Shown here: in pieces, positions 1 through 6,171 of the stretch
Position numbering within the stretch: position 1 is the stretch's first letter
Layout: the number at the start of each line of letters is the position of its first letter
From: Schaedlerella sp.
GTDB lineage: Bacteria > Bacillota > Clostridia > Lachnospirales > Lachnospiraceae
Assembly (NCBI GenBank): GCA_020024595.1
Contig: JAHHTO010000101.1
Span: 1 to 8,822 of the forward strand
Reading direction: 5' to 3'
DNA: 8,822 nucleotides
Notes under the pieces: model-generated
The model's database searches: none
What the model was told of the DNA's origin: nothing
The model's input: only the letters and a program-made list of their open reading frames with translations
Made by a program: the position numbers and the translations under genes

Positions 1-1486
1 GTTCGTAACTGATGTCAAAATAATGCTTGAGCGCATTGCTGACCGCATCCAGTCGTCCGTTTCCGACACCAGTAATCGTCCTGCGTTCTCCGGCATGTGT
101 AATGACCGCTTCAGATAAAATACCATCCTCCTGTTTAAAATGACAAGAATCCAATGTAAATACTGTTTTTGCATTAATATAATTATCTTCGAAAATATGG
201 TATACCCAATCCGGAGTAAGCTCTTTGTGCGCCTTATCAGACACATCTTTGACAAGATATCCCACTTCTTCTTTCATTTTCTCCGGCAGGCTGATCCCGA
301 AATTCTGTTTCAGTATGTAGTTTACTCCACCCTTGCCAGACTGGCTATTGATACGAATCACATCAGAATCATACCTTCTGCCCACATCCTGTGGATCGAT
401 CGGCAGATATGGAACCGTCCATTTGTTGCAATCCTTCTCTTCCCGCCATGCCATTCCTTTTGCAATCGCATCTTGATGAGAACCTGAAAAGGCGGTAAAT
501 ACCAAATCTCCTGCATATGGCTGACGAGGAGATACCTGCATCCTGGTCAATCTTTCATATGTTTCACAGATTTCACTCATATTTGCAAAATCCAGTTTCG
601 GATCAACACCGTGTGAGAACAGATTCATAGCAAGTGTAATGATATCTACATTACCAGTACGTTCTCCATTTCCGAACAATGTTCCCTCAATTCTGTCAGC
701 TCCTGCCAGAACGCCGAGTTCCGCATCACTGATGCCACATCCTCGGTCATTATGTGGATGAAGAGAAAGCATCACACTGTCACGATGTAACAAGTTTTTA
801 TGAAAATATTCCACCTGACTTGCAAACACGTGAGGCATTGCAATTTGTACTGTTGTGGGCAGATTGATAATAGCTTTCTTATTTGGAGTTGGTTTCCATA
901 CATCCAGAACCGCATTGCATACATCCAATGCATATTCCACTTCTGTTCCAGGAAAACTTTCCGGACTATACTCAAATGTAAAGTTCCCATCAGTCTCTTC
1001 AGCCATTCTTTTTAACAGCTTTGCACCCTCAATGGCAATCTGTTTTATCTGTTCTTTGTCCTTACGGAATACCTGTTCACGTTGTGCTACAGATGTAGAA
1101 TTATACACATGGATCACAGCATGTGGCGCTCCTTTTACTGCTTCAAATGTCCTCTTGATAATGTGTTCTCTTGCTTGTGTCAATACCTGGACTGTTACAT
1201 CATCCGGGATCAGATTCTTCTCGATCAAAGTCCGCATAAACTGAAACTCTGTCTCTGATGCAGCGGGAAACCCAACTTCAATCTCTTTGAAACCGACTTT
1301 CACAAGAAGTTTGAAGAATTCCACCTTCTCTTCCAGGCTCATAGGTTCAATCAACGCTTGATTACCGTCCCTTAAATCCACACTACACCAAACCGGCGGT
1401 GTATCAATATAATCCTTTTTCACCCAGTCATAACAGTCTACAGGTGGCATGAAATATGATCGTTCATATTTTTCAAAATTTTTCAT
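1..1486 (-). CDS. leuA: 2-isopropylmalate synthase, long (type 2) form, C-terminus missing
   Basis: Condenses acetyl-CoA with 2-oxoisovalerate to 2-isopropylmalate, the first committed step of leucine synthesis, in the cytoplasm. About 495 residues are readable; the gene runs off the left edge, and members of this longer class are usually about 550 residues, so roughly 55 to 70 residues are lost. The catalytic barrel shows LRDGNQAL at residues 38-45 (metal-binding Asp40), HPHNDRG at 243-249 (metal-binding His243 and His245) and GNGERTGN at 272-279. From about residue 440 the start of the leucine-binding regulatory domain is visible, ending in a GVGNGRLDAV stretch. The opening MKNFEKYERSYFMPP and the WCSVDLRDGNQ context fit the yeast/actinobacterial-like LeuA type rather than the short E. 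coli type. The ATG is preceded by AAGGAG at 8 bases. It is read away from the neighbouring carboxypeptidase gene on the same strand, with its own promoter candidate. No leucine T-box or leader peptide fits in the 126-base upstream gap. Confidence 0.96.
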   Translation of the reverse strand, partial: MKNFEKYERSYFMPPVDCYDWVKKDYIDTPPVWCSVDLRDGNQALIEPMSLEEKVEFFKLLVKVGFKEIEVGFPAASETEFQFMRTLIEKNLIPDDVTVQVLTQAREHIIKRTFEAVKGAPHAVIHVYNSTSVAQREQVFRKDKEQIKQIAIEGAKLLKRMAEETDGNFTFEYSPESFPGTEVEYALDVCNAVLDVWKPTPNKKAIINLPTTVQIAMPHVFASQVEYFHKNLLHRDSVMLSLHPHNDRGCGISDAELGVLAGADRIEGTLFGNGERTGNVDIITLAMNLFSHGVDPKLDFANMSEICETYERLTRMQVSPRQPYAGDLVFTAFSGSHQDAIAKGMAWREEKDCNKWTVPYLPIDPQDVGRRYDSDVIRINSQSGKGGVNYILKQNFGISLPEKMKEEVGYLVKDVSDKAHKELTPDWVYHIFEDNYINAKTVFTLDSCHFKQEDGILSEAVITHAGERRTITGVGNGRLDAVSNALKHYFDISYE

Positions 1487-1612
1487 CTTTGCATCTCCTT
1501 ATATTTTATCAATTTAGTTGTCTTTTTTTATCTTTGCTTATACTATCATATCTATTTTGTTTTATCTAGTGAAGAAATTAATCACTTTTATTGATATTTT
1601 TTAACATCATTT
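1487..1612. other. AT-rich spacer between leuA and the carboxypeptidase gene
   Basis: This 126-base non-coding gap holds the leuA ribosome binding site (AAGGAG, plus 1495-1500) and the promoter candidate. I see no strong GC-rich hairpin followed by T residues downstream of the carboxypeptidase stop, so read-through from the upstream operon into leuA is possible. There is no room for a T-box leader. Confidence 0.6.
1545..1573 (-). promoter_or_regulatory. Candidate sigma-A promoter for leuA
   Basis: On the minus strand TTCACT (plus 1568-1573) and TATGAT (plus 1545-1550) are separated by exactly 17 bases. The -10 box differs from consensus at one position and the -35 box at two. It lies about 60 bases upstream of the leuA ATG. 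A 5-base inverted repeat, AGTGA and TCACT with a 9-base spacer (1568-1586), overlaps the -35 box and could be an operator, although the arms are short. Confidence 0.5.
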
Positions 1613-2944
1613 CTAAAATAGTATGTTCTCTATCACTTTCTCCAAACACCAGGAAAAGCTACGTTTCCTAACACTTTCGGCAGTTACAATCGGATAGGAA
1701 CACTGTTCTTCCCCATTTAGCAAGATACGGACTATCCCGACTTCTTTCCCCTTTTCTACCGGAGCAGTCAGTTTCTCTGACACAGATTGTTCGATACGGA
1801 CTTCATCATCATCACGGAGGAGCCATCGTATTTCAATTCTTTTTGTTTCGCTTTTCTTTGTATCCGAACGATTTTTCACTATTTTTTGTTTTTCACCTTT
1901 CGCCGCCAGTTCTGCCGGAACGTGCTGTTCCACTGTCACAAATGATTTCCCACTGAAACAATTTCCATTAGGAATCCCATCAAGCACTTCAATCGGTTCA
2001 AACTGTAACTCTTGATATACATTTTTATAGTGAAAATGTTCCATTCCGTATACCATCAACTTTCTCGTATCTGCCCATTTATACCCTTTATTATTTGGCC
2101 ATCCACAAGCAAGCAATGCTACCACGAAAGTTCTCCCCTGACTCTCCAATGCACCCACATAACAATATCCGGCCTCAGAAGTGAATCCTGTCTTTCCAGA
2201 CAACGCCCCCTCCATCATCTGTAAAAACGCATTGTGATTGCTGCAAAAATAACTTTGTTTTCCACTTTTATCAGAGAATTGATATGTAGGTGTCCTTGTA
2301 ATCTCTAGGAAAACCTCCTTTTGTGGAGAGTCCATAATACAATATTTCATAATCCTCGCTAAATCCTCTGCAGTTGTATGATGTTTCCCAGTTGCATCCG
2401 CACTGTCCAGCCCATTCGGTGTAATAAAATATGTATGATCGCAATTCAACGCCTTTGCTTTTGCATTCATCATATCGGCAAATCCTTCTACCGTCTTACC
2501 AACCGCCTCCGCAATCACTACCGCCGAATCGTTGTGAGATTCTAGCATCAAGGAATACAACAAATCTCTCAAAACAAATTCTTGCCCTTCCCGGACTCCC
2601 AGATGCACTTTCGGCTGCTTAGCAGCATTTGCACTGGCTGTTACTGTTTTATCCAGATTTCCAGATTCCAACGCAAGAATACAGGTCATAATCTTGGTTG
2701 TACTTGCCGTTGCCCGCTCTTCCTGTCCATTTTTTTCAAATAAAATACGCCCACTGTCTGCATCCATCAACACTGCAGCCTGGGCGTATAATCCCGTCGG
2801 TTCCAGAATTGATTCCGACGGACTTTCTGCATATACAATCGGAACCCCGGCGCCTGCAAAAATCTGTATCATCAGACACAAACCGATCAGAGCCAGAGTT
2901 CTTTTTCTTTTTCTCATTATCTTTTTTCTATTCTTTTCTGTCAT
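1613..2944 (-). CDS. Serine-type D-Ala-D-Ala carboxypeptidase (penicillin-binding protein 5 family, SHN type)
   Basis: Removes the terminal D-Ala from peptidoglycan stem pentapeptides outside the membrane. Numbered from the chosen start (443 residues), the active-site triad is STTK at 81-84 (nucleophile Ser81), SHN at 136-138 and KTG at 251-253, in the order and spacing of the family. The catalytic domain covers about 50-300 and a PBP5 C-terminal-like beta domain about 310-420, followed by an amphipathic tail that may hold the protein to the membrane. The N-terminus is very basic, with a hydrophobic segment LALIGLCLMIQIFAGAGVPIV and a likely cleavage after VYA. An ATG six codons upstream (2962) is possible, but the chosen ATG has GAGGA 4 bases before it and the upstream one has no site. 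The gene follows scpB at 135 bases, a neighbourhood seen in other Firmicutes where scpAB is followed by a dac gene of sporulation or vegetative type. A DacB/DacF-like role is inferred. Confidence 0.93.
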   Translation of the reverse strand: MTEKNRKKIMRKRKRTLALIGLCLMIQIFAGAGVPIVYAESPSESILEPTGLYAQAAVLMDADSGRILFEKNGQEERATASTTKIMTCILALESGNLDKTVTASANAAKQPKVHLGVREGQEFVLRDLLYSLMLESHNDSAVVIAEAVGKTVEGFADMMNAKAKALNCDHTYFITPNGLDSADATGKHHTTAEDLARIMKYCIMDSPQKEVFLEITRTPTYQFSDKSGKQSYFCSNHNAFLQMMEGALSGKTGFTSEAGYCYVGALESQGRTFVVALLACGWPNNKGYKWADTRKLMVYGMEHFHYKNVYQELQFEPIEVLDGIPNGNCFSGKSFVTVEQHVPAELAAKGEKQKIVKNRSDTKKSETKRIEIRWLLRDDDEVRIEQSVSEKLTAPVEKGKEVGIVRILLNGEEQCSYPIVTAESVRKRSFSWCLEKVIENILF

Positions 2945-2948
2945 GGAG

Positions 2949-2953
2949 TCCTC
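2949..2953 (-). promoter_or_regulatory. Ribosome binding site deciding the carboxypeptidase start
   Basis: GAGGA on the minus strand lies 4 bases before the ATG at 2944. The alternative ATG at 2962 is preceded only by A-rich sequence, with the nearest purine-rich AGAGG about 25 to 30 bases away. Confidence 0.55.
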
Positions 2954-3079
2954 ACGACACATTTTTTCATTTCATATATATGCCGGAACCTCTTCTCTCA
3001 TTCCCGTTCCACTTCTTCTATATTATTTCTATTTCTCCGTCTATAGATCTCTATACAACCTGAACCCAAGCGCCAAACA
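2954..3079 (-). other. Purine-rich spacer between scpB and the carboxypeptidase gene
   Basis: This is the widest gap inside the probable operon. The minus-strand copy is strongly purine-rich (GAGAA, GAAGAAG and similar runs). It contains a short inverted repeat, TATAGA-GA-TCTATA (plus 3042-3055), too tight to form a normal hairpin. I see no convincing sigma-A promoter and no terminator. Short ATG-initiated frames are present but none exceeds ten codons. Confidence 0.5.
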
Positions 3080-3658
3080 TTAAATATCTAATTTAAGCTG
3101 TGCTTCATCTTCTGCCTCTTCTTTAAAATGCTCCATCTGCTCTGGATTCAGGGTCGGCAATTCTTCTAGCGACTGTACACTAAATCTGCGCAGAAACTCC
3201 TCCGTTGTTCCAAACAAAAGTGGTCTTCCCAGGGCATCCAGTCGTCCGACTTCCTCTACCAATCCATATTCTACCAGCTTATTTACTGCATGATCTGACT
3301 TTACTCCACGGATTTTTTCGATTTCTAACTTTGTCACTGGCTGCTTATATGCAATAATCGATAATGTTTCCAACAGAACATCCGTCAATACATATTTCTT
3401 CGGCTGTTTTGCAATCCGAATCAAATATTCGTACATTTCCTTCTTTGTACACATTTGAAATGAATTATCAAGCTCTATAATCCGAATTCCACGATTCTCC
3501 ACTTCATATTCATCCATCATATTATAAATCATTTTCCGTGTTGTCTCTTCATCATGCTCAATGGTCGCAGCAATTCGACTCAATTCCACAGATTCTCCCA
3601 TCGTAAACAAAATCGCTTCGATTACACCTTGTAATTTTTTTATTTCCATCGTATCCAT
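3080..3658 (-). CDS. scpB: Segregation and condensation protein B
   Basis: Kleisin-associated winged-helix (kite) subunit that dimerises and binds ScpA in the SMC-ScpAB condensin complex, which organises and segregates the chromosome. From the chosen start it is 192 residues, the usual size. Two winged-helix units are expected: the first in about 5-80, with IEAILFTMGE near the start, and the second in about 90-160, with SIIAYKQPVTKLEIEKIRG at 100-118 followed by DALGRPLLFGTTEEFLRRF at 141-159, the most diagnostic part of the family. The tail is acidic. The frame opens upstream to a GTG at 3700, but that would add 14 atypical residues and has no ribosome site. The ATG at 3658 follows AAGGA and AAAGGGG, and an ATG three codons later (3649) is also possible. 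It lies 46 bases after scpA and is very likely co-transcribed with it. Confidence 0.95.
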   Translation of the reverse strand: MDTMEIKKLQGVIEAILFTMGESVELSRIAATIEHDEETTRKMIYNMMDEYEVENRGIRIIELDNSFQMCTKKEMYEYLIRIAKQPKKYVLTDVLLETLSIIAYKQPVTKLEIEKIRGVKSDHAVNKLVEYGLVEEVGRLDALGRPLLFGTTEEFLRRFSVQSLEELPTLNPEQMEHFKEEAEDEAQLKLDI

Positions 3659-3661
3659 CAG

Positions 3662-3676
3662 TCCTTTTCCCCTTTT
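3662..3676 (-). promoter_or_regulatory. Ribosome binding region of scpB
   Basis: On the minus strand AAAAGGGG lies 10 bases and AAGGA 3 bases before the ATG at 3658. Either can pair with 16S rRNA. Together they favour 3658 or 3649 over the GTG at 3700, which has nothing similar before it. Confidence 0.5.
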
Positions 3677-3704
3677 GTCCTGTGCCAATAGTAACCACAC
3701 ATTT

Positions 3705-4448
3705 TCACAAAAGCGAGTCTATCATAATCTCTCCGCATGTTTCTTCTTGTAGTACACAAATCACACCTGTTTTCATCAACTCGAGAATCGCCAGAAATGT
3801 TACGACTACGTGCATTTTACTCTTTTGTTCTTCCAAAAGCTGACGAAAACTGAAATGTTTGTGTGATTTTGCGTAATCTTCCACATAGGTCATTTTTGTC
3901 GGAAGAGGTACTTCTTCTTTCTCGATTTTCCCAAATTTGCTTCGAACAGGATCAATCTTATTATCCTGTCGTTTCATCACATCCCGAAAGATCTGATTCA
4001 GTCTGGAAAGCGTCAACCCGTCCAGAAGTAAGTCCAAATCTACCGGCTCCGTATATTCCAACACTTCTTCCGGGACTGTCGCCTTTTTAAACATAATCAA
4101 TTCTGCATCCGACTGCCGGTCTTTCAACTCATATGCCATGTATTTGTACATTTTATATTGAAGAAGCTGCTCCACCAGTTCTTGTCGTGGATCTTCTTCC
4201 TCGCCATCTTCATTGACTTCCTTTGGCAGAAGCATCTTACACTTAATATCCAAAAGTGTTGCCGCCATCACAAGGAATTCGCTCATGATGTTCAAGTCTT
4301 CTTGCTTCATATTACGGATATACTCCATATACTGGTTTGTAATCTCCACAATCGGAATATCATAAATATCTATTTTATTTTTATCAATCAAGTGGAGAAG
4401 CAGGTCCAGTGGACCTTCAAACACTTCCAGCTTTACAGGAATCCCCAT
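3705..4448 (-). CDS. scpA: Segregation and condensation protein A (kleisin)
   Basis: Kleisin subunit that bridges the SMC dimer heads and recruits ScpB, acting on the nucleoid. The 247-residue length is normal. The hallmark FEGPLDLLLHLI stands at residues 10-21, followed by the helical N-terminal SMC neck-binding part (to about 75), then an acidic linker (NEDGEEEDPRQE, 79-90) and a central ScpB-binding region. The C-terminal winged helix is about 185-247, with VVVTFLAILELMKTG at 214-228 and QEETCGEI at 234-241. In that last motif a Phe is usual before GEI, and here it is Cys. AGGAG lies about 9 bases before the ATG. It starts 21 bases after the phosphoesterase stop and ends 46 bases before scpB, so it sits inside the same leftward operon. 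Confidence 0.96.
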   Translation of the reverse strand: MGIPVKLEVFEGPLDLLLHLIDKNKIDIYDIPIVEITNQYMEYIRNMKQEDLNIMSEFLVMAATLLDIKCKMLLPKEVNEDGEEEDPRQELVEQLLQYKMYKYMAYELKDRQSDAELIMFKKATVPEEVLEYTEPVDLDLLLDGLTLSRLNQIFRDVMKRQDNKIDPVRSKFGKIEKEEVPLPTKMTYVEDYAKSHKHFSFRQLLEEQKSKMHVVVTFLAILELMKTGVICVLQEETCGEIMIDSLL

Positions 4449-4469
4449 CTCTTTATTCTCCTAATCGTT

Positions 4470-5348
4470 TTACATCTGTTCAGTCCCTGAAATTTCCAGA
4501 ACAACCAGTTCCGGTACATTAAACAATCTAAAATTAATTGTATGTGTCCCAAGCCCACGGCTGACCACCATAGCTTGTCCCTCTTCTTCCGTCATTTCTC
4601 CGGAATATTTTGGAAACAAGAACGCCTGCGGCGTAATCACACCCCGCCATCTCGGTATTCTTACAATCCCGCCATGCAAATGTCCCGACAATATCAAATC
4701 CGCTCCCCATTCCCTGTATGCATCATAATAAGTAGGATTATGTGCCAAAAGAATCTGATAGCAGTTCTCTGCTGCTCCCACCTGTCTTTCAATATCTTCT
4801 TTTGCCAAATGACACCGTCGAAACTTATCATAAGTTTCAGGAGGAAGTTCTACCCCTGTCATACGGACATGCAAGCCGTCAAGTTCTTCCACCGCAGAAG
4901 CATTTTCCAGAAAATGAACACCTGCATCCTTTAACTTCTTACGGTAGAGAGAAAACACATGTCCATATTTCTCTGTATTTTCTTTCATTCGTTGCTCATG
5001 ATTGCCATTCGCATAATAGACCGGAGCAATCTTCGGAAGCTGCATAACGAAGTCCAATGCCGGTTTCGGCAGTTGGTGTTGCTTTCCTACCAACATATCC
5101 CCACCAACAAGAATCAAATCCGGCTGCTCTTTTGCAATCGTCCGCAGCAAACGTATATTCTTCTTTCCATATTCATGATTATGCAGATCACTAAGAAAAA
5201 TGATTTTTTTAGGCTCTGCATCCTGCCGCATCTTCGGTGTATGAATCTTATAATTTGTCACCTTAAAATTCCACTGTTCTCGGATACTCTCGGCACAGAT
5301 CAGACCTATAACGGCAGCTCCTGCAACAATAACATCTAATAATCTCAT
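4470..5348 (-). CDS. Membrane-anchored calcineurin-like metallophosphoesterase (YkuE/YaeI-like)
   Basis: Predicted two-metal phosphoesterase of 292 residues. A hydrophobic segment at about 3-20 (VIVAGAAVIGLICAE) should act as an uncleaved anchor or signal, putting the catalytic domain outside or at the membrane. The metal-binding motifs appear in family order: SDLHNH at 53-58, GGDM at 82-85, GNHE at 115-118, the His of LLAHNP at 203, and GHLHGG at 222-227; SRGLG at 264-268 follows. This arrangement matches the YkuE/YaeI group of the calcineurin superfamily; the substrate is not evident, and phospholipid- or nucleotide-type phosphoesters remain guesses. Its ATG overlaps the deoC stop in an ATGA, so translation is probably coupled; a GGAG lies about 10 bases upstream inside deoC. 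Confidence 0.9.
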   Translation of the reverse strand: MRLLDVIVAGAAVIGLICAESIREQWNFKVTNYKIHTPKMRQDAEPKKIIFLSDLHNHEYGKKNIRLLRTIAKEQPDLILVGGDMLVGKQHQLPKPALDFVMQLPKIAPVYYANGNHEQRMKENTEKYGHVFSLYRKKLKDAGVHFLENASAVEELDGLHVRMTGVELPPETYDKFRRCHLAKEDIERQVGAAENCYQILLAHNPTYYDAYREWGADLILSGHLHGGIVRIPRWRGVITPQAFLFPKYSGEMTEEEGQAMVVSRGLGTHTINFRLFNVPELVVLEISGTEQM

Positions 5349-6019
5349 CCCAGTTCTACTCCGTTTTCCCGTTTTGAAGCACGAAAAATCTCCACCCCTG
5401 CACTTGTTCCGATTCGGTTTGCCCCTGCGTCTATCATCGCTTTTGCATCTGCAAGTGTACGGATTCCACCGGCAGCCTTCACTCCCATTTCCGGTCCAAC
5501 CGTCTCTCGCATCAAATGCACATCCTCCACTGTTGCACCACCTGTAGAAAATCCAGTCGATGTTTTCACAAAATCCGCACCTGCTTCTTTACAGATTTTA
5601 CAGGTGCGAATCTTTTCTTCTTCTGTCAGAAGACACGTCTCCAGAATTACTTTTACAATCACATTGTCTCCTGCCGCCGTGACAACAGCAGCAATATCTT
5701 CTTTGACATATTCCCAGTTTCCACTTTTGATCATACCTACATGTACTACCATGTCAATTTCATCTGCGCCATCCTGAACAGCAGCAAGAGTTTCTGCTAC
5801 CTTTCCATCCGTAGACATTGTTCCAAGAGGAAACCCTACAACAGTACACACTTTGACGTTAGTGTCTTTTAGCATCTCTGCACAATAATAGACAAAGCTG
5901 GAATTGACGCAAACGGAGCAGAATCCACATTCTGCAGCTTCGCGGCACAAGTTATCCACATCCTGAATGGTTGCCTGTTGTTTTAAAATTGTATAATCAA
6001 TCAGCCCTGCGTACTCCAC
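5345..6019 (-). CDS. deoC: Deoxyribose-phosphate aldolase
   Basis: Splits 2-deoxyribose 5-phosphate into glyceraldehyde 3-phosphate and acetaldehyde, the last step of deoxynucleoside use, in the cytoplasm. The 224-residue length suits the short bacterial form, a single TIM barrel. Seen are EIDMV with Asp89 (proton relay), DFVKTSTGF with Schiff-base Lys152, and VKAAGGIRT with Lys181, plus the phosphate-binding RIGTSAG near the end (203-208). VVGFPLG at 60-66 is also typical. Near the N-terminus the usual IDHT reads IDYT. The start codon is GTG, with GGAGG 7 bases upstream, which is why 6019 is chosen. No other deoxynucleoside genes (phosphorylase, phosphopentomutase) lie nearby. It leads the probable operon deoC, phosphoesterase, scpA, scpB, carboxypeptidase, and it overlaps the next gene by four bases. 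A GntR-type palindrome lies over its promoter candidate. Confidence 0.96.
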   Translation of the reverse strand: MEYAGLIDYTILKQQATIQDVDNLCREAAECGFCSVCVNSSFVYYCAEMLKDTNVKVCTVVGFPLGTMSTDGKVAETLAAVQDGADEIDMVVHVGMIKSGNWEYVKEDIAAVVTAAGDNVIVKVILETCLLTEEEKIRTCKICKEAGADFVKTSTGFSTGGATVEDVHLMRETVGPEMGVKAAGGIRTLADAKAMIDAGANRIGTSAGVEIFRASKRENGVELG

Positions 6020-6026
6020 TTTGCTT

Positions 6027-6031
6027 CCTCC
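6027..6031 (-). promoter_or_regulatory. Ribosome binding site for the GTG start of deoC
   Basis: A perfect GGAGG on the minus strand stands 7 bases before GTG at 6017-6019. There is no competing ATG at suitable spacing, so the GTG start is well supported. Confidence 0.8.
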
Positions 6032-6090
6032 AACTATCTTTTTTACTTATTTTATCTCCCTATCTCCTACTGGTAACAGAGACAGTTTTC

Positions 6091-6112
6091 ATATTGTATA
6101 CAAGTATACTTT
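6091..6112. promoter_or_regulatory. Twin palindromic operator candidate, GntR-type
   Basis: Two perfect 10-base palindromes, TTGTATACAA (6094-6103) and AAGTATACTT (6102-6111), overlap by two bases. TTGTATACAA fits the general GntR-family operator pattern (GT and AC half-sites about a central axis). On the minus strand the string ATACTTGTATACAA resembles the core of the gluconate operator of Bacillus subtilis as I remember it. It covers the -10 region of the promoter candidate before deoC, as expected for a repressor site. No GntR-family gene is visible in the window, so the regulator is unknown. Confidence 0.5.
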
Positions 6113-6120
6113 CCAGTCTA
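6093..6120 (-). promoter_or_regulatory. Candidate promoter of the deoC operon
   Basis: On the minus strand TAGACT (plus 6115-6120) and TACAAT (plus 6093-6098) are separated by 16 bases; four of six and five of six positions match the sigma-A consensus. TATACT 10 bases upstream is an alternative -10. The start would lie about 65 to 70 bases before the deoC GTG. The DacF-like gene ends 152 bases upstream without a clear terminator, so read-through may add to expression. Confidence 0.45.
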
Positions 6121-6171
6121 TTCATTCATACTTTCACTATCCTAACATTTTTTTGTGATAAAGTAAAGAAT

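Noticed and set aside
140..1244. Open frames on the plus strand of 70 to 130 codons at 140-487, 800-1015 and 855-1244
   Set aside because: They lie antisense to leuA, which has all family motifs in one uninterrupted frame, and they have no ribosome sites or recognisable domains.
1467..1486. CodY-like box at the leuA start (AATTTT followed by GAAAAAT)
   Set aside because: It lacks the two central bases of the CodY consensus and lies inside the first codons, where AAA and TTT codons explain it.
1594..1609. Hairpin GATGTT-AAAA-AATATC after the carboxypeptidase stop as a terminator
   Set aside because: Only six weak pairs including a G-U, no GC-rich core and no following T run.
2694..3083. Two plus-strand open frames antisense to the carboxypeptidase N-terminus
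   Set aside because: Low-complexity Phe/Ser/Leu translation that mirrors Lys/Arg/Glu codons of the minus-strand gene; no ribosome site.
6131..6165. Hairpin between CTTTATCAC and GTGAAAG after the DacF-like gene
   Set aside because: Needs a two-base bulge, and no T run follows on the minus strand, so it is not a convincing terminator.
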